Of a stretch of 64,000 nt of DNA, positions 18,933 through 27,622 are shown piece by piece. How positions within the stretch are numbered: the first letter of the stretch is position 1; each line of letters begins with the position of its first letter. This stretch comes from Hyphomicrobium sp. GTDB taxonomy: Bacteria; Pseudomonadota; Alphaproteobacteria; Rhizobiales; Hyphomicrobiaceae. The notes below the pieces were generated by a model, which had not been told where the DNA came from, made no database searches, and saw nothing but the letters and a program-made list of their open reading frames with translations. The stretch is from assembly GCA_016793445.1 (NCBI GenBank), contig JAEUME010000001.1, forward strand, positions 186,001 to 250,000, read 5' to 3'. Both the position numbers and the translations under genes were made by a program.

Positions 18933-19442
18933 TTATCGGTTGTCGTCGTCCGACTCACGCTGCCACTTCCTGTAGCGGCGTTCTTTGGCGCGCTCCCGCC
19001 AAGCCTTGAAAGTCGTTCGCTCCTGCGGTGTGAGTTGAGCCGCCGTTTGCGCTATGGCGTCCGAGATCGCCGTTCGCATACGCGCCTCCGCATCGTTCAT
19101 GCGCCCAAGGGCCGCCTTCATCTTGTCTGTGTCGAAAGGCTCCGTGCCCAGCACCGCGTTGCTCTCGCTCCAAGCGCTTTGAACCTCATCGCGCATCGGC
19201 TTGAGCTTGGCGCGTTCTGTTTTGACGAAGTCACGCAGTGCGGTTTGCCGGTCCGCCGGAAGCTCGCGCACGAAGCCCAGCAAGCCCCGCTCATGATGAC
19301 CATGGCGATGCTTCCAGAAAGCGCTCGCCGCCCCACCCAGCACGAGCAGGTTCAATCCCAGCGACACAATCAACGCACCATAGAGCCAGCGCGGCGTACC
19401 GCGACGGGGTGTGTTCGTCTCCACCTGGGTCTCGTTGCTCAT
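18933..19442 (-). CDS. Periplasmic heavy-metal sensor-like protein (Metal_resist/CnrX-like)
   Basis: A 169-residue protein with one N-terminal membrane anchor (about residues 20-43) and a helical, charged periplasmic domain. Right after the anchor is a histidine cluster (KHRHGHHERG) of the kind that binds metal. The helix-rich remainder, with LTPQERTTFKAW near the end, resembles the Metal_resist family (CnrX, ZraP, Spy). It overlaps the putative anti-sigma gene by 4 bases and is the third gene of an ECF sigma/anti-sigma/sensor set, as in the cnrYXH type of metal-response operon. The metal is unknown. Confidence 0.8.
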   Translation of the reverse strand: MSNETQVETNTPRRGTPRWLYGALIVSLGLNLLVLGGAASAFWKHRHGHHERGLLGFVRELPADRQTALRDFVKTERAKLKPMRDEVQSAWSESNAVLGTEPFDTDKMKAALGRMNDAEARMRTAISDAIAQTAAQLTPQERTTFKAWRERAKERRYRKWQRESDDDNR

Positions 19443-19948
19443 AGGGCTTCCTCGTAGACAGTGGGGTCGGTGTCATCGAAGTGGGCAAACTGCTGGGTAT
19501 CTGCTGACGTACTAAGGCCGGCGGCATCGGCGATTTCTCCAACGGTGGGAGCAATGGCCGAACTCTGCCCGGCCAGCACACCGATCATCAAGGAGGCTGC
19601 AAGCGCCGCCATGCCCGCACTGAAGCGGCGCCATTGCGGCACGGCCGGCCGGGCGGCCTGGACAGGCCCCCCTGTGCTCGTGGCGACCCGAGGCGAGCGG
19701 GCGGCCTGCGCCAGGATACGTTGCGCCAGCGCGTCGATCTTCTCCTTGGGGACGGCAGGAGCCATATCCAGAAGCCTGTCAAGCGCCTGCGCCCCGGCCA
19801 GCAGCTCGCGCGCCTGGGGAGAAACACTCAACAATTGCGACAGCTCGAGCCGAACGTGCGCCGGCCAGCGTGTCCGGTCGCCGCCATAGGCATCGAGCAC
19901 CTCCTGCAGCAGGTCCAATCCTGTCTTCGTTCTGCTCATCATCTTCAT
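19439..19948 (-). CDS. Putative transmembrane anti-sigma factor
   Basis: About 169 residues with a cytoplasmic N-terminal half, one membrane segment (FSAGMAALAASLMIGVLAG) and a short periplasmic tail. It sits directly after an ECF sigma gene and overlaps the metal-sensor gene by 4 bases, the usual place for an anti-sigma factor. No strong sequence family was recognised, so the call rests on topology and position. Start is uncertain: an ATG at 19972 is the longest option, while the ATG at 19948 has GGA 6 bases upstream. Confidence 0.65.
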   Translation of the reverse strand: MKMMSRTKTGLDLLQEVLDAYGGDRTRWPAHVRLELSQLLSVSPQARELLAGAQALDRLLDMAPAVPKEKIDALAQRILAQAARSPRVATSTGGPVQAARPAVPQWRRFSAGMAALAASLMIGVLAGQSSAIAPTVGEIADAAGLSTSADTQQFAHFDDTDPTVYEEAL

Positions 19949-19978
19949 CACCGTTCCAGGCGGCATCAACAATGCCGA

Positions 19979-20599
19979 TCAGTCATCCTTCAAAGCCGTC
20001 CATTCGTCCTTCAACGAGGCCCTGAGCGCGCGGCGCGCCCGCGCCAATAATGACTCAACGGCCTCATCCGAAATTCCCATCGCTGCCGCCGCCTCGTTCT
20101 GGCTCATGCCTTCGAAGTGGAACAACGTCAGCGCCAAACGCTGGCGCTCGGGCAACGCCTTGAGCGCCTCGTCGACGCGTCCGCTTAATTCTCTGCGCTC
20201 CAGGCTGGCGAGTTGATCGGGCTCCTCTGCCTGCTCTGGAACCTCGTCGGTGACCGTCTGACGGCCAGCGCCGCGCAGCCGGTCGATACACAGATTCGAT
20301 ACCACACGCCGCAGCCATGGCCGGACGCCTGCGGGGCCGACTTCCAGCGAGGCCCCGGTACGCCACAGCCGCAAAAAGGCTTCCTGCGCCACGTCCTCGG
20401 CCTCCGCGTCATCGCGCAACATGCGCCGGGCGATCGCCGTGATGCCCGCCAGATGCCGCTCAAGCAGAGTGGCGAACGCGCGCGTCTCGCCGTCCGCCAG
20501 GCGCTTGACCAAGCCAGCTTCATCAGCGCCGGCCGCCGCAGCCAGTGCCAAAGTCTGCTCCCCCTCGCTGCGAACTGCTGCCACTCTCGCCCTCTGCAT
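19979..20599 (-). CDS. ECF-type RNA polymerase sigma factor
   Basis: A 206-residue sigma factor with region 2 (ARRMLRDDAEAEDVAQEAFLRL, about residues 57-78) and region 4 (LPERQRLALTLFHFEGMSQ with a following helix-turn-helix, about residues 143-190). It heads the operon with a putative anti-sigma and a CnrX-like sensor, so it probably drives a metal or envelope-stress response and perhaps its own operon. The first 20 residues are unlike the family, so a start further in is possible. A tandem 20-bp repeat lies just upstream. Confidence 0.9.
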   Translation of the reverse strand: MQRARVAAVRSEGEQTLALAAAAGADEAGLVKRLADGETRAFATLLERHLAGITAIARRMLRDDAEAEDVAQEAFLRLWRTGASLEVGPAGVRPWLRRVVSNLCIDRLRGAGRQTVTDEVPEQAEEPDQLASLERRELSGRVDEALKALPERQRLALTLFHFEGMSQNEAAAAMGISDEAVESLLARARRALRASLKDEWTALKDD

Positions 20600-20605
20600 G
20601 CCTCT

Positions 20606-20644
20606 TTAACCCCGGAGTGCCGCATTAATCCTGGAGTGCCGCAT
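20606..20644. repeat. Tandem 20-bp direct repeat upstream of the ECF sigma gene
   Basis: TTAACCCCGGAGTGCCGCAT at 20606-20625 is followed at once by TTAATCCTGGAGTGCCGCAT at 20625-20644, with 18 of 20 bases identical. It lies 7 bases before the sigma gene on the minus strand, so it could be a regulator site or a leader element. Function unknown. Confidence 0.6.
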
Positions 20645-20734
20645 GGCCTATCCGCCCGCAGCATTCCGCCAGCCAGGCGCCGTTCTCACATTGCGACTGG
20701 TTTAACGCAGAAAACGGCAACTTCCGTCGCGATG

Positions 20735-23719
20735 TTAAACGACAAGCCGGTCAAAGGCGGCTTTGACCTTGCCCAAGGCTGATTTGAGCGCCGTTTCGAC
20801 GGCCTCGAAATCAGGCTTTTCAGCCGAGCGGGCGAGCAGCGCCTTGAGGCCTGCCGGAGCGTTGCGGGGGTCAAAGGCGTGATCCAGACTGAGCCGGATA
20901 ATCTGCGTCAAGGCGTGCAGCAGCCGCCCCGACGCAATCAAGTCGGCTGCATCGTTCGGGCTTAGGGCACCTGCTCGCTCCAGCTTCCCCAGCGCCATCA
21001 GGGTGTTCTGGTCCAGGATTCCAGGATAGGAGGCCGCACTCACAAGTTGTAGGTGCTGAGCGATGAACTCCAGATCCACCAGCCCTCCGCGCACCTGCTT
21101 GAGATCCCAGATCTTGTCGCTGCCCTTCTCCGTGGCAATCCGCTGGCGCATATCGCGCACATCCGCGGCAATCTTGGCTCGGTCGCGTGGCTTCTGGAGC
21201 GCATCGAGGATCGCGGTTTCAACGCGCCGCGCCAGGCCCGGCTCCCCGGCGATGGCGCGCGCGCGCGTCATGGCCATGTGCTCCCACGTCCAAGCCTCGG
21301 CAGACTGATAGTCGATGAAGCTAGAAAGCTTCGTCGCAACAGGCCCCTTTTGCCCCGAAGGCCGCAGTCGCATATCGACTTCGTAGAGCGTGCCTTCAGC
21401 AGTTGGCGCGGACAGCGCGGTAATCAGGCGTTGAGTGAGGCGCGAATAATAGTGACTTGGCGCGAGCGGCCGCGCGCCGTCCGATTGCAGCGCGCCTTCC
21501 GCATAATCGTAGACAAGAATGAGATCGAGGTCGGAGGACGCGGTCATCTCGCGCCCGCCAAGCTTGCCCATGGCGATGACGACGGCACCGCCGCCCGGCA
21601 CATTGCCGTGCTCTCGTTCGAGTTCCTGGCTGACCTCCGCCAAAAGAGCCGCGACCATGCGTTCGGCAACGAGTGCATAAGCTGCGCCCGCCTCGTCCGC
21701 CGAAATGCTGCCCGTCAGGATGCGCACACCGATGAGAAAGCCCTGCTCGCCGCCAATGACACGCGCGCGGTCGAGAATATCCTGCATGGGGTCGCCTTCG
21801 GCCATACGGCGAGCCTCGGCAAACTCGGCCTGCAGGATGCGGTCGATCTCGGCTCCATCTGTTGCTGAGGCGAGCGCCTGGGGATCGAGCACGGCATCGA
21901 GCAGCCGGCGGCGCTTGGAGAGAATTCGAGACAGGCGCGGCGTTGTTCCCATGATGTCGGCGATGAGCCGCAACAACGACGGATTTGCCTTCAGCAATGA
22001 GAAAAGCTGCACGCCAGAGGGAAGCTCCGCGAGAAACCGGTCGAAGCTCGCAATGGCCGCATCGGGTTCGACGGTATCGGCAAGGGCTGCGATGAGCAGC
22101 GGCTGGACCTCCGTCAATCGCTCGCGCGCACGCGGCGTGCGCACCGACGGCGTGCGCCCGTGATGCCAGCCTCGCACGATGGCCAGCACCTGATCGGGCT
22201 GCGAGTAGCCGAGCTTCTTTAACTCCTCGATCGTTTTGGGATCGTCGGTTGCGCCCGCAAACACCATGTTGGAACCGGCGCTCGTCAGCTCGGGTGCGTC
22301 TTCGAACAACCCGGCATAATGACGTTCGACCGTTTCGAGCACGTCTCTGAGTTCGGCCGAGAACGTGGCAACATCACGATGTCCGCTGAACCGGGCGATC
22401 TGCTCCAGGCCGTCTTGGGTTAAAGGCATATCCTGCGTCTGCTCGTCGGCCACCATCTGCAGGCGATGCTCCAGGCGGCGAAGATAAACGTAGGACTTCT
22501 CCATGTCGGCGGCGACATCCGCCTGCACCCAACCGCGCGCCAGCAGTGCCTGCAAGGCCCCCAGGGTGTCGCGAACGCGCAGATCCGGCTGGCGCCCGCC
22601 CGCAATGAGCTGCTGTGTCTGGACGAAAAACTCGATCTCGCGGATTCCGCCGCGACCCAATTTGACGTTCTGGCCAAGGATGGAGATCTCGCCGATGCCC
22701 TTGTGCGCATGGATCTGGCGCTTCATGGCGTGAACGTCCGCGATGGCCGCGTAATCCAGGTACTTGCGCCAGATGAACGGAGTGAGCTCGTCAAGGAAAA
22801 GCTGGCCGGCCTCGATGTCGCCCGCGCACACGCGGGCCTTGATCATGGCTGCGCGTTCCCAATTCTGTCCCACCGTCTCGTAGTAGCCGTGCGCGGCCAC
22901 CGTGGACAGCGCGACCTGTGTTGCGCCCGCGTCGGGCCGCAGGCGCAGGTCGGTCCGGAATACGTAGCCGTCCCGCGTGCGCTCCTCCATCAGCGAAACG
23001 AGGTCGCGCGTCATGCGCACGAAGAAGGACTGCAAATCGCCATCGCCAACAAGCCTCGATCGCTCTCGGTCGAAGAAGACGATGAGATCGATGTCGCTGG
23101 AATAGTTGAGCTCGAACGCCCCCTGCTTACCCATGGCGAGCACGAAATAGCCCGACTGTGCTTCCGCGCGGTCAGGATCGGGCGAGCGCCATTTTCCAGT
23201 CTCGTTGGCGCGGGCAAACAGATAGCGCACGGCGAGCGCCACGGTCGCGTCGGCCGCGCGCGACAGCACGTCCGTTACCGTCATCACGGGCCAGACGCCG
23301 CCCAAATCGGCGAGCGCCGTCAGCAACGCGATCTCGTTCTTGTAGGTGCGCAAGATCTTCTTGGCGGCGGCATTGTCCTTGGCCTGCGCCATATCGGCTT
23401 CAAGGACATCACGCAGCCGGTCGCACTCGGCCTCAGGGACGGCGCCGAGAAGGCGCTCGAAGCGGGCGGGGTCTTGCGTAATCAGAGCGCTGAGATAAGG
23501 GGAGCTTTCAAAGATCCCGGCGATGAGACCGCGCACTTGGGGCTGCCGCAGCCGTTCGGCCAGCACGGCGCGGCCGGCCGATCGCATCTCCGTCTCGAAT
23601 TCTGCAAACTGCAGGGCCCCGCGCCCACCTTCGGGCGCGAAAGGTGACGTTGTGCTGCGTTGCCAAAGTGCCTGTCGCTCGTGCCCCATTCCCAAGTCCG
23701 TCTCACGCCATCGCGCCAT
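20735..23719 (-). CDS. glnE: Bifunctional glutamine synthetase adenylyltransferase/adenylyl-removing enzyme
   Basis: About 994 residues with the two nucleotidyltransferase domains of GlnE. The N-terminal (deadenylylating) site is in ELNYSSDIDLIVFFD and the C-terminal (adenylylating) site in MTASSDLDLILVYD, each with the paired aspartates. It switches glutamine synthetase off or on by adding or removing AMP under PII control. The gene follows the sensor kinase with an overlap of about 17 bases if ATG 23719 is used; 23689 and 23794 are alternative starts. The order glnE, kinase, regulator, DegP is familiar from rhizobia. Confidence 0.95.
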   Translation of the reverse strand: MARWRETDLGMGHERQALWQRSTTSPFAPEGGRGALQFAEFETEMRSAGRAVLAERLRQPQVRGLIAGIFESSPYLSALITQDPARFERLLGAVPEAECDRLRDVLEADMAQAKDNAAAKKILRTYKNEIALLTALADLGGVWPVMTVTDVLSRAADATVALAVRYLFARANETGKWRSPDPDRAEAQSGYFVLAMGKQGAFELNYSSDIDLIVFFDRERSRLVGDGDLQSFFVRMTRDLVSLMEERTRDGYVFRTDLRLRPDAGATQVALSTVAAHGYYETVGQNWERAAMIKARVCAGDIEAGQLFLDELTPFIWRKYLDYAAIADVHAMKRQIHAHKGIGEISILGQNVKLGRGGIREIEFFVQTQQLIAGGRQPDLRVRDTLGALQALLARGWVQADVAADMEKSYVYLRRLEHRLQMVADEQTQDMPLTQDGLEQIARFSGHRDVATFSAELRDVLETVERHYAGLFEDAPELTSAGSNMVFAGATDDPKTIEELKKLGYSQPDQVLAIVRGWHHGRTPSVRTPRARERLTEVQPLLIAALADTVEPDAAIASFDRFLAELPSGVQLFSLLKANPSLLRLIADIMGTTPRLSRILSKRRRLLDAVLDPQALASATDGAEIDRILQAEFAEARRMAEGDPMQDILDRARVIGGEQGFLIGVRILTGSISADEAGAAYALVAERMVAALLAEVSQELEREHGNVPGGGAVVIAMGKLGGREMTASSDLDLILVYDYAEGALQSDGARPLAPSHYYSRLTQRLITALSAPTAEGTLYEVDMRLRPSGQKGPVATKLSSFIDYQSAEAWTWEHMAMTRARAIAGEPGLARRVETAILDALQKPRDRAKIAADVRDMRQRIATEKGSDKIWDLKQVRGGLVDLEFIAQHLQLVSAASYPGILDQNTLMALGKLERAGALSPNDAADLIASGRLLHALTQIIRLSLDHAFDPRNAPAGLKALLARSAEKPDFEAVETALKSALGKVKAAFDRLVV

Positions 23720-25142
23720 CGCCGGTCGAGCATTGTTCTTGGCCGATAACGACACGTTCAGGCAAGCGAAGAACGGCGCGAAGTCCGGGTTCATTGTCCT
23801 CCAAGGTCAATTCTCCCCCGTGCAGGCGCGCGACGGCTGCAACAAGCGACAGTCCCAGCCCCGTACCGGGCTGCGTGCGGCTCTCCTCCAATCGCACGAA
23901 GCGGCGCAACACGCGTTCGCGATCCTTGGCCGGGATGCCGGGTCCTCGGTCGCTGACGCAAATCATCGCGCCGCCCTTCGGCAACGGCCCGGCACGCACC
24001 GTGATCGCACTCCCTGGCCCCGACATGCGCGAATACTTGATTGCGTTATCGATGAGGTTGGCGACGGTCTGGCCGATCAACTGGCGGTTGGCGCGAATGA
24101 CCGGCCCGCCTGCGACGTCGACACTCAATACGAAACCGCTTTCCTCGGCAGCCGGAATGTAGAGTTCAGCGACGTCCTCCACGAGTCGGGACAGATCGAA
24201 CTCCTCCAGGCTGTCCTGCAGGGGGGCTGCTTCCAGCCGTGCAATGAGCAGCAGGGCATTGAAGGTCTTGAGAAGCTCATCTGCCTTTTCGATCGTTTTC
24301 TCGAGCCCCTCGCGGTAGGCCGCCTCGCCGCGTCCATCCATGAGTGCGGCTTCGGCTGCGTTGCGCAATCTGTTGAGGGGCGTCTTGAGATCGTGCGCAA
24401 TATTGTCGGAGACCTCGCGCAGGCTGCGCATCAAACCTTCGATCCGGTCGAGCATCTCATTCAGGTTCTGGGACAAGCGATCGAGCTCTCCGCCCGTTCC
24501 CTGCACTGGGATGCGCCGTGCCAGGTCGCCTTCCATGATGGAGCGCGCCGTATGGCTGATTTCATCCATCCGGTCGAGAATGAAGCGGCTGACTGCAAGC
24601 CCGCCAAGAAGACCCAGAACCGACAGCGCGCCAAATCCAATGAGAAAGACATGGCGCACGCTATCGGCATAGCGCCTTTGGTCTTCGATATCGCGGCCGA
24701 CGAACAGCCGCATCCCGGCGCCTACCTCGACAGGAATGGCAACGGCAAGCCGGCCCGAGGTGCTTTCATCATTTTCGCGCACATAGAGGAACACGCCCCC
24801 CTGGGGGCTGTCGGCAAACTCGGGCGGCAGCCGATTGAGGTTGCCTGCGAGTTTGTTGCCCTCGTCGTCCGCGAGGAAATACAGGCCCGGACCCTCCGGA
24901 TGCGAGACCGCCGCCACGGCCGCGAGCAGCGCCTCTTCGCCCTTGGCCGCTTCCCGTTTCAGGATTTCCGCTTCCGCCCGCACGCCAACCAACACCTGCT
25001 CGGTGAGCACGTTGTTGGATTGCCAGAACAATAACCCGGCAAGCGCGGCAGCGATGAGAACAAAGCCCGCAACCGCCGTCGCCACCAGACGGAATACGCT
25101 GGCTCTGAAGACCTTGGCGAGGCGTTCAAAGAGGTCCGTCAC
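23703..25142 (-). CDS. Sensor histidine kinase (HAMP, HisKA, HATPase)
   Basis: A 479-residue inner-membrane kinase. Membrane helices are at about residues 13-35 and 165-187, enclosing a periplasmic sensor region. A HAMP linker follows, then the phosphoacceptor H-box (NIAHDLKTPLNRLRN, about residue 252), N-box NLIDNAIKYS, G1 DRGPGI and G2 GTGLGLSLV. All catalytic motifs are intact, in contrast to the kinase-like protein at 17820. It overlaps the upstream response regulator gene by 17 bases, and DegP lies just beyond, so an envelope-stress signal is plausible. The specific signal is unknown. Confidence 0.92.
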   Translation of the reverse strand: MTDLFERLAKVFRASVFRLVATAVAGFVLIAAALAGLLFWQSNNVLTEQVLVGVRAEAEILKREAAKGEEALLAAVAAVSHPEGPGLYFLADDEGNKLAGNLNRLPPEFADSPQGGVFLYVRENDESTSGRLAVAIPVEVGAGMRLFVGRDIEDQRRYADSVRHVFLIGFGALSVLGLLGGLAVSRFILDRMDEISHTARSIMEGDLARRIPVQGTGGELDRLSQNLNEMLDRIEGLMRSLREVSDNIAHDLKTPLNRLRNAAEAALMDGRGEAAYREGLEKTIEKADELLKTFNALLLIARLEAAPLQDSLEEFDLSRLVEDVAELYIPAAEESGFVLSVDVAGGPVIRANRQLIGQTVANLIDNAIKYSRMSGPGSAITVRAGPLPKGGAMICVSDRGPGIPAKDRERVLRRFVRLEESRTQPGTGLGLSLVAAVARLHGGELTLEDNEPGLRAVLRLPERVVIGQEQCSTGDGAMA

Positions 25143-25806
25143 GGATCGTATATCCTGCCCCGCGCACGGTGTGCAGCAAGGGCTTGTCGAAGCTCTTGTC
25201 GATCTTCGCCCTCAGGCGGGAGATGTGCACGTCGATGACGTTCGTCTGGGGATCGAAATGATAATCCCACACATGCTCCAGCAGCATGGTCCGGGTCACG
25301 ACCTGGCCAGCATGCTGCATCAAATATTCCAGCAAGCGATATTCGCGCGGCTGCAACAGGATTTGCTCGCCGCCACGCATGACGCGATGCGACAGCCGGT
25401 CGAGCACCAGATCCCCCACCACGTAGCGCGTCTGCTGTTCCTCGGGCACCGCGCGCCGGCCCAGCGCCTCGACGCGCGCCAGAAGCTCCGAGTAGGCATA
25501 GGGCTTCGTCAAATAGTCGTCGCCGCCCGCGCGCAAGCCCTTGACGCGGTCATCGACCTCGCCGAGCGCCGACAGGATCAACGCCGGGGTATGGTTCCCT
25601 TTGGTGCGCAGCGTCTTGATGATCGACAGCCCATCGAGGCGCGGCAGCATGCGGTCGACGATGAGCACGTCGTAGCTGCCTTCCTCGGCCAGCGAAAGCC
25701 CGCTTTCGCCATCCCCCGCCAGATCGGCCGTGTGGCCGTTTTCCTTGAGCGACTTTTGCAGGAATTGCGCCGTCTCACGGTCGTCTTCGATCACAAGAAC
25801 GCGCAT
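25126..25806 (-). CDS. OmpR/PhoB-type response regulator
   Basis: A 226-residue two-domain regulator: receiver domain with acidic pair EDD, phosphoacceptor aspartate in VLIVDRMLP (about residue 51) and lysine in TKPYAYSELL, followed by a winged-helix DNA-binding domain (LQPREYRLLEYLM to HTVRGAGYTI). The start at 25806 (MRVLVIEDD) matches the family; longer frames to 25833 or 25950 add unrelated residues. It overlaps the kinase gene by 17 bases and follows the DegP gene by 157 bases, so the pair may control envelope quality genes. Confidence 0.92.
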   Translation of the reverse strand: MRVLVIEDDRETAQFLQKSLKENGHTADLAGDGESGLSLAEEGSYDVLIVDRMLPRLDGLSIIKTLRTKGNHTPALILSALGEVDDRVKGLRAGGDDYLTKPYAYSELLARVEALGRRAVPEEQQTRYVVGDLVLDRLSHRVMRGGEQILLQPREYRLLEYLMQHAGQVVTRTMLLEHVWDYHFDPQTNVIDVHISRLRAKIDKSFDKPLLHTVRGAGYTIRDGPL

Positions 25807-25963
25807 GTTGCCGTTGCTGCCTTGTCTGGTCATTTGAGTCACTGCCGCAATGTAATCGTCCGTTCTCCAGACGTCGAGGCGGCCGGCCAATTTCTGCAAG
25901 AACACTTTTCTGCAGGAACTGAGCCGGCCGCCCCGGATGACATCGAACACTCGGGTTGCTTGA

Positions 25964-27526
25964 TTAACCCTTCTTGTCCTTCAGTTGCACAGCCACGAGC
26001 CGCTTCTGGTCGCCGGACTTGATATGCAGCAGGATGGCGGAGCGCTTCAATTCCTGGGCTTTTTTGACACCCGTGACCACATCGTTGGGGTCGCTAACCG
26101 TGTCGCCGGAAACCTCAAGAATGATATCGCCGGGCTTGAGGCCTTTCTCGGCCGCGTCGGAGGACGGATCGACTTCGGCGATGACAACACCCTGCTCGTC
26201 GCCCGAACGCGCCGGCATCAATGTGAGGCCGAGCTGGCTGAGATCGAGCGTCGACGGCGCGGGCTTCTGTTCGTCGACGGGCTTCATCGGATCTGCGGTA
26301 TTCGGGAAGAGGCCCAGCTTGACCTTGATCACCTTCTCCTCGTTGCCGCGCCAGACTTTGACATCGACGGTCGTGTCGGGAGACAACTCGGCGATCTTGC
26401 GTGCCAGGTCCCGGCTGTCTGCAATCTTGTCGGCATTGACCTGCAAGATTGCATCTTGTGCCTTGATGCCGGCCGCTGCCGCGGGACCGCCACTCGTCAC
26501 CTCGCTGACAAGCGCGCCGCGCGCTTCCGTCAGGCCAAGGCTCGCCGCTGTATCGTCATCGACGTTCTGGATTTTCACACCCAGCCAGCCGCGGCTCACG
26601 CTGCCGCCCTTTTTCAACTGCTCGAAAACTTCGTTGACGGTCTTGGCCGGGACAGCAAACGCAATGCCGACGTTTCCGCCCGACGGGCTGTAGATAGCCG
26701 TATTGACGCCAATGACCTCGCCATCGAGGTTGAAGGTCGGGCCGCCCGAGTTGCCCCGGTTCACCGCGGCGTCGATCTGAAGATAATCATACGGACCCGA
26801 GCCGATATCACGCGCCAGCGCGGATACGATACCTGCCGTCACCGTGCCGCCGAGCCCGAAAGGATTGCCCACGGCAAGCGCCCAATCGCCCACGCGCGGA
26901 TCCTTCTTCGAAAGCCTGACGGCGGGGAACGTCGTCTTGGCGTTCTCGATCTTCAGCAGCGCGATATCCGTGCGCTGATCGGTGCCGACGAGCTTGGCGT
27001 CATACTTCTCGCCGATGTCGAACTGGACCTGGATCTTCGAGGCGCCATCGATGACGTGGTTGTTGGTGATGACGTAGCCGTCTTCGGACACGACAAAACC
27101 CGAGCCCTGTGCCTGTACGGGACGCTGGCGGCCGCCGCCTTCGCCCTGACCGAACTCTTTGGGCAGGTTCTTGAAGAAGTCGTGGAGGGGGTGATCCTCG
27201 GGCAACTCGGGAATGGTGAGCCCCTTGCCGCGCTCGGCAACTTTGCCCGCCACGTCATTGACGACCGATATCGAGACGACGGATGGCTTCACCTTTTCGA
27301 CCAGATCGGCAAACGACAGCGGCGCGCGGCCATAAGGCGTGTCGATCGTGGCGGCCGTATTGGCTTCGGCATGGGCGAGCGGAACCTCAGCGCCGCTCCA
27401 GAACATGCCGGCTGCCGCCAACCCCGCCAGTGCCGAGGCGGCGACGGGCGCGCGGCGCAGTCTTACTGGCCCGCCTTTTGCTCCCCCGGTGTTATCCGAG
27501 GCCGCAATACGTGGAGTGTCGAGCAT
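25964..27526 (-). CDS. degP: Periplasmic serine protease of the DegP/HtrA (Do) family
   Basis: About 520 residues with an N-terminal signal segment, a trypsin-like domain and two PDZ domains. The catalytic triad is visible: His in NNHVIDG (about residue 156), Asp in RTDIALLKI (about 187) and Ser in GNSGGP (about 260). It refolds or degrades damaged envelope proteins. ATG 27526 is chosen because AGGAGG lies 7 bases before it; a longer frame starts at 27556. In rhizobia degP follows the cytochrome c maturation genes; here a divergent protease gene lies between them. Confidence 0.95.
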   Translation of the reverse strand: MLDTPRIAASDNTGGAKGGPVRLRRAPVAASALAGLAAAGMFWSGAEVPLAHAEANTAATIDTPYGRAPLSFADLVEKVKPSVVSISVVNDVAGKVAERGKGLTIPELPEDHPLHDFFKNLPKEFGQGEGGGRQRPVQAQGSGFVVSEDGYVITNNHVIDGASKIQVQFDIGEKYDAKLVGTDQRTDIALLKIENAKTTFPAVRLSKKDPRVGDWALAVGNPFGLGGTVTAGIVSALARDIGSGPYDYLQIDAAVNRGNSGGPTFNLDGEVIGVNTAIYSPSGGNVGIAFAVPAKTVNEVFEQLKKGGSVSRGWLGVKIQNVDDDTAASLGLTEARGALVSEVTSGGPAAAAGIKAQDAILQVNADKIADSRDLARKIAELSPDTTVDVKVWRGNEEKVIKVKLGLFPNTADPMKPVDEQKPAPSTLDLSQLGLTLMPARSGDEQGVVIAEVDPSSDAAEKGLKPGDIILEVSGDTVSDPNDVVTGVKKAQELKRSAILLHIKSGDQKRLVAVQLKDKKG

Positions 27527-27622
27527 CCAAGAACCTCCTGCTCTTCTTGAAGGCAATCCCTGCCTTGAAAAGCGGAGTTAACTGGAGCTTGGATTACCGC
27601 AGCATTTCGGCCGCCTTAACAG

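Noticed and set aside
22466-25034. Plus-strand frames of 393 and 503 codons opposite glnE and the sensor kinase
   Set aside because: They span the boundary of two well-supported minus-strand genes and match nothing.
25985-27550. 521-codon plus-strand frame opposite degP
   Set aside because: Antisense of a complete DegP with its triad; no start signal and no family pattern.
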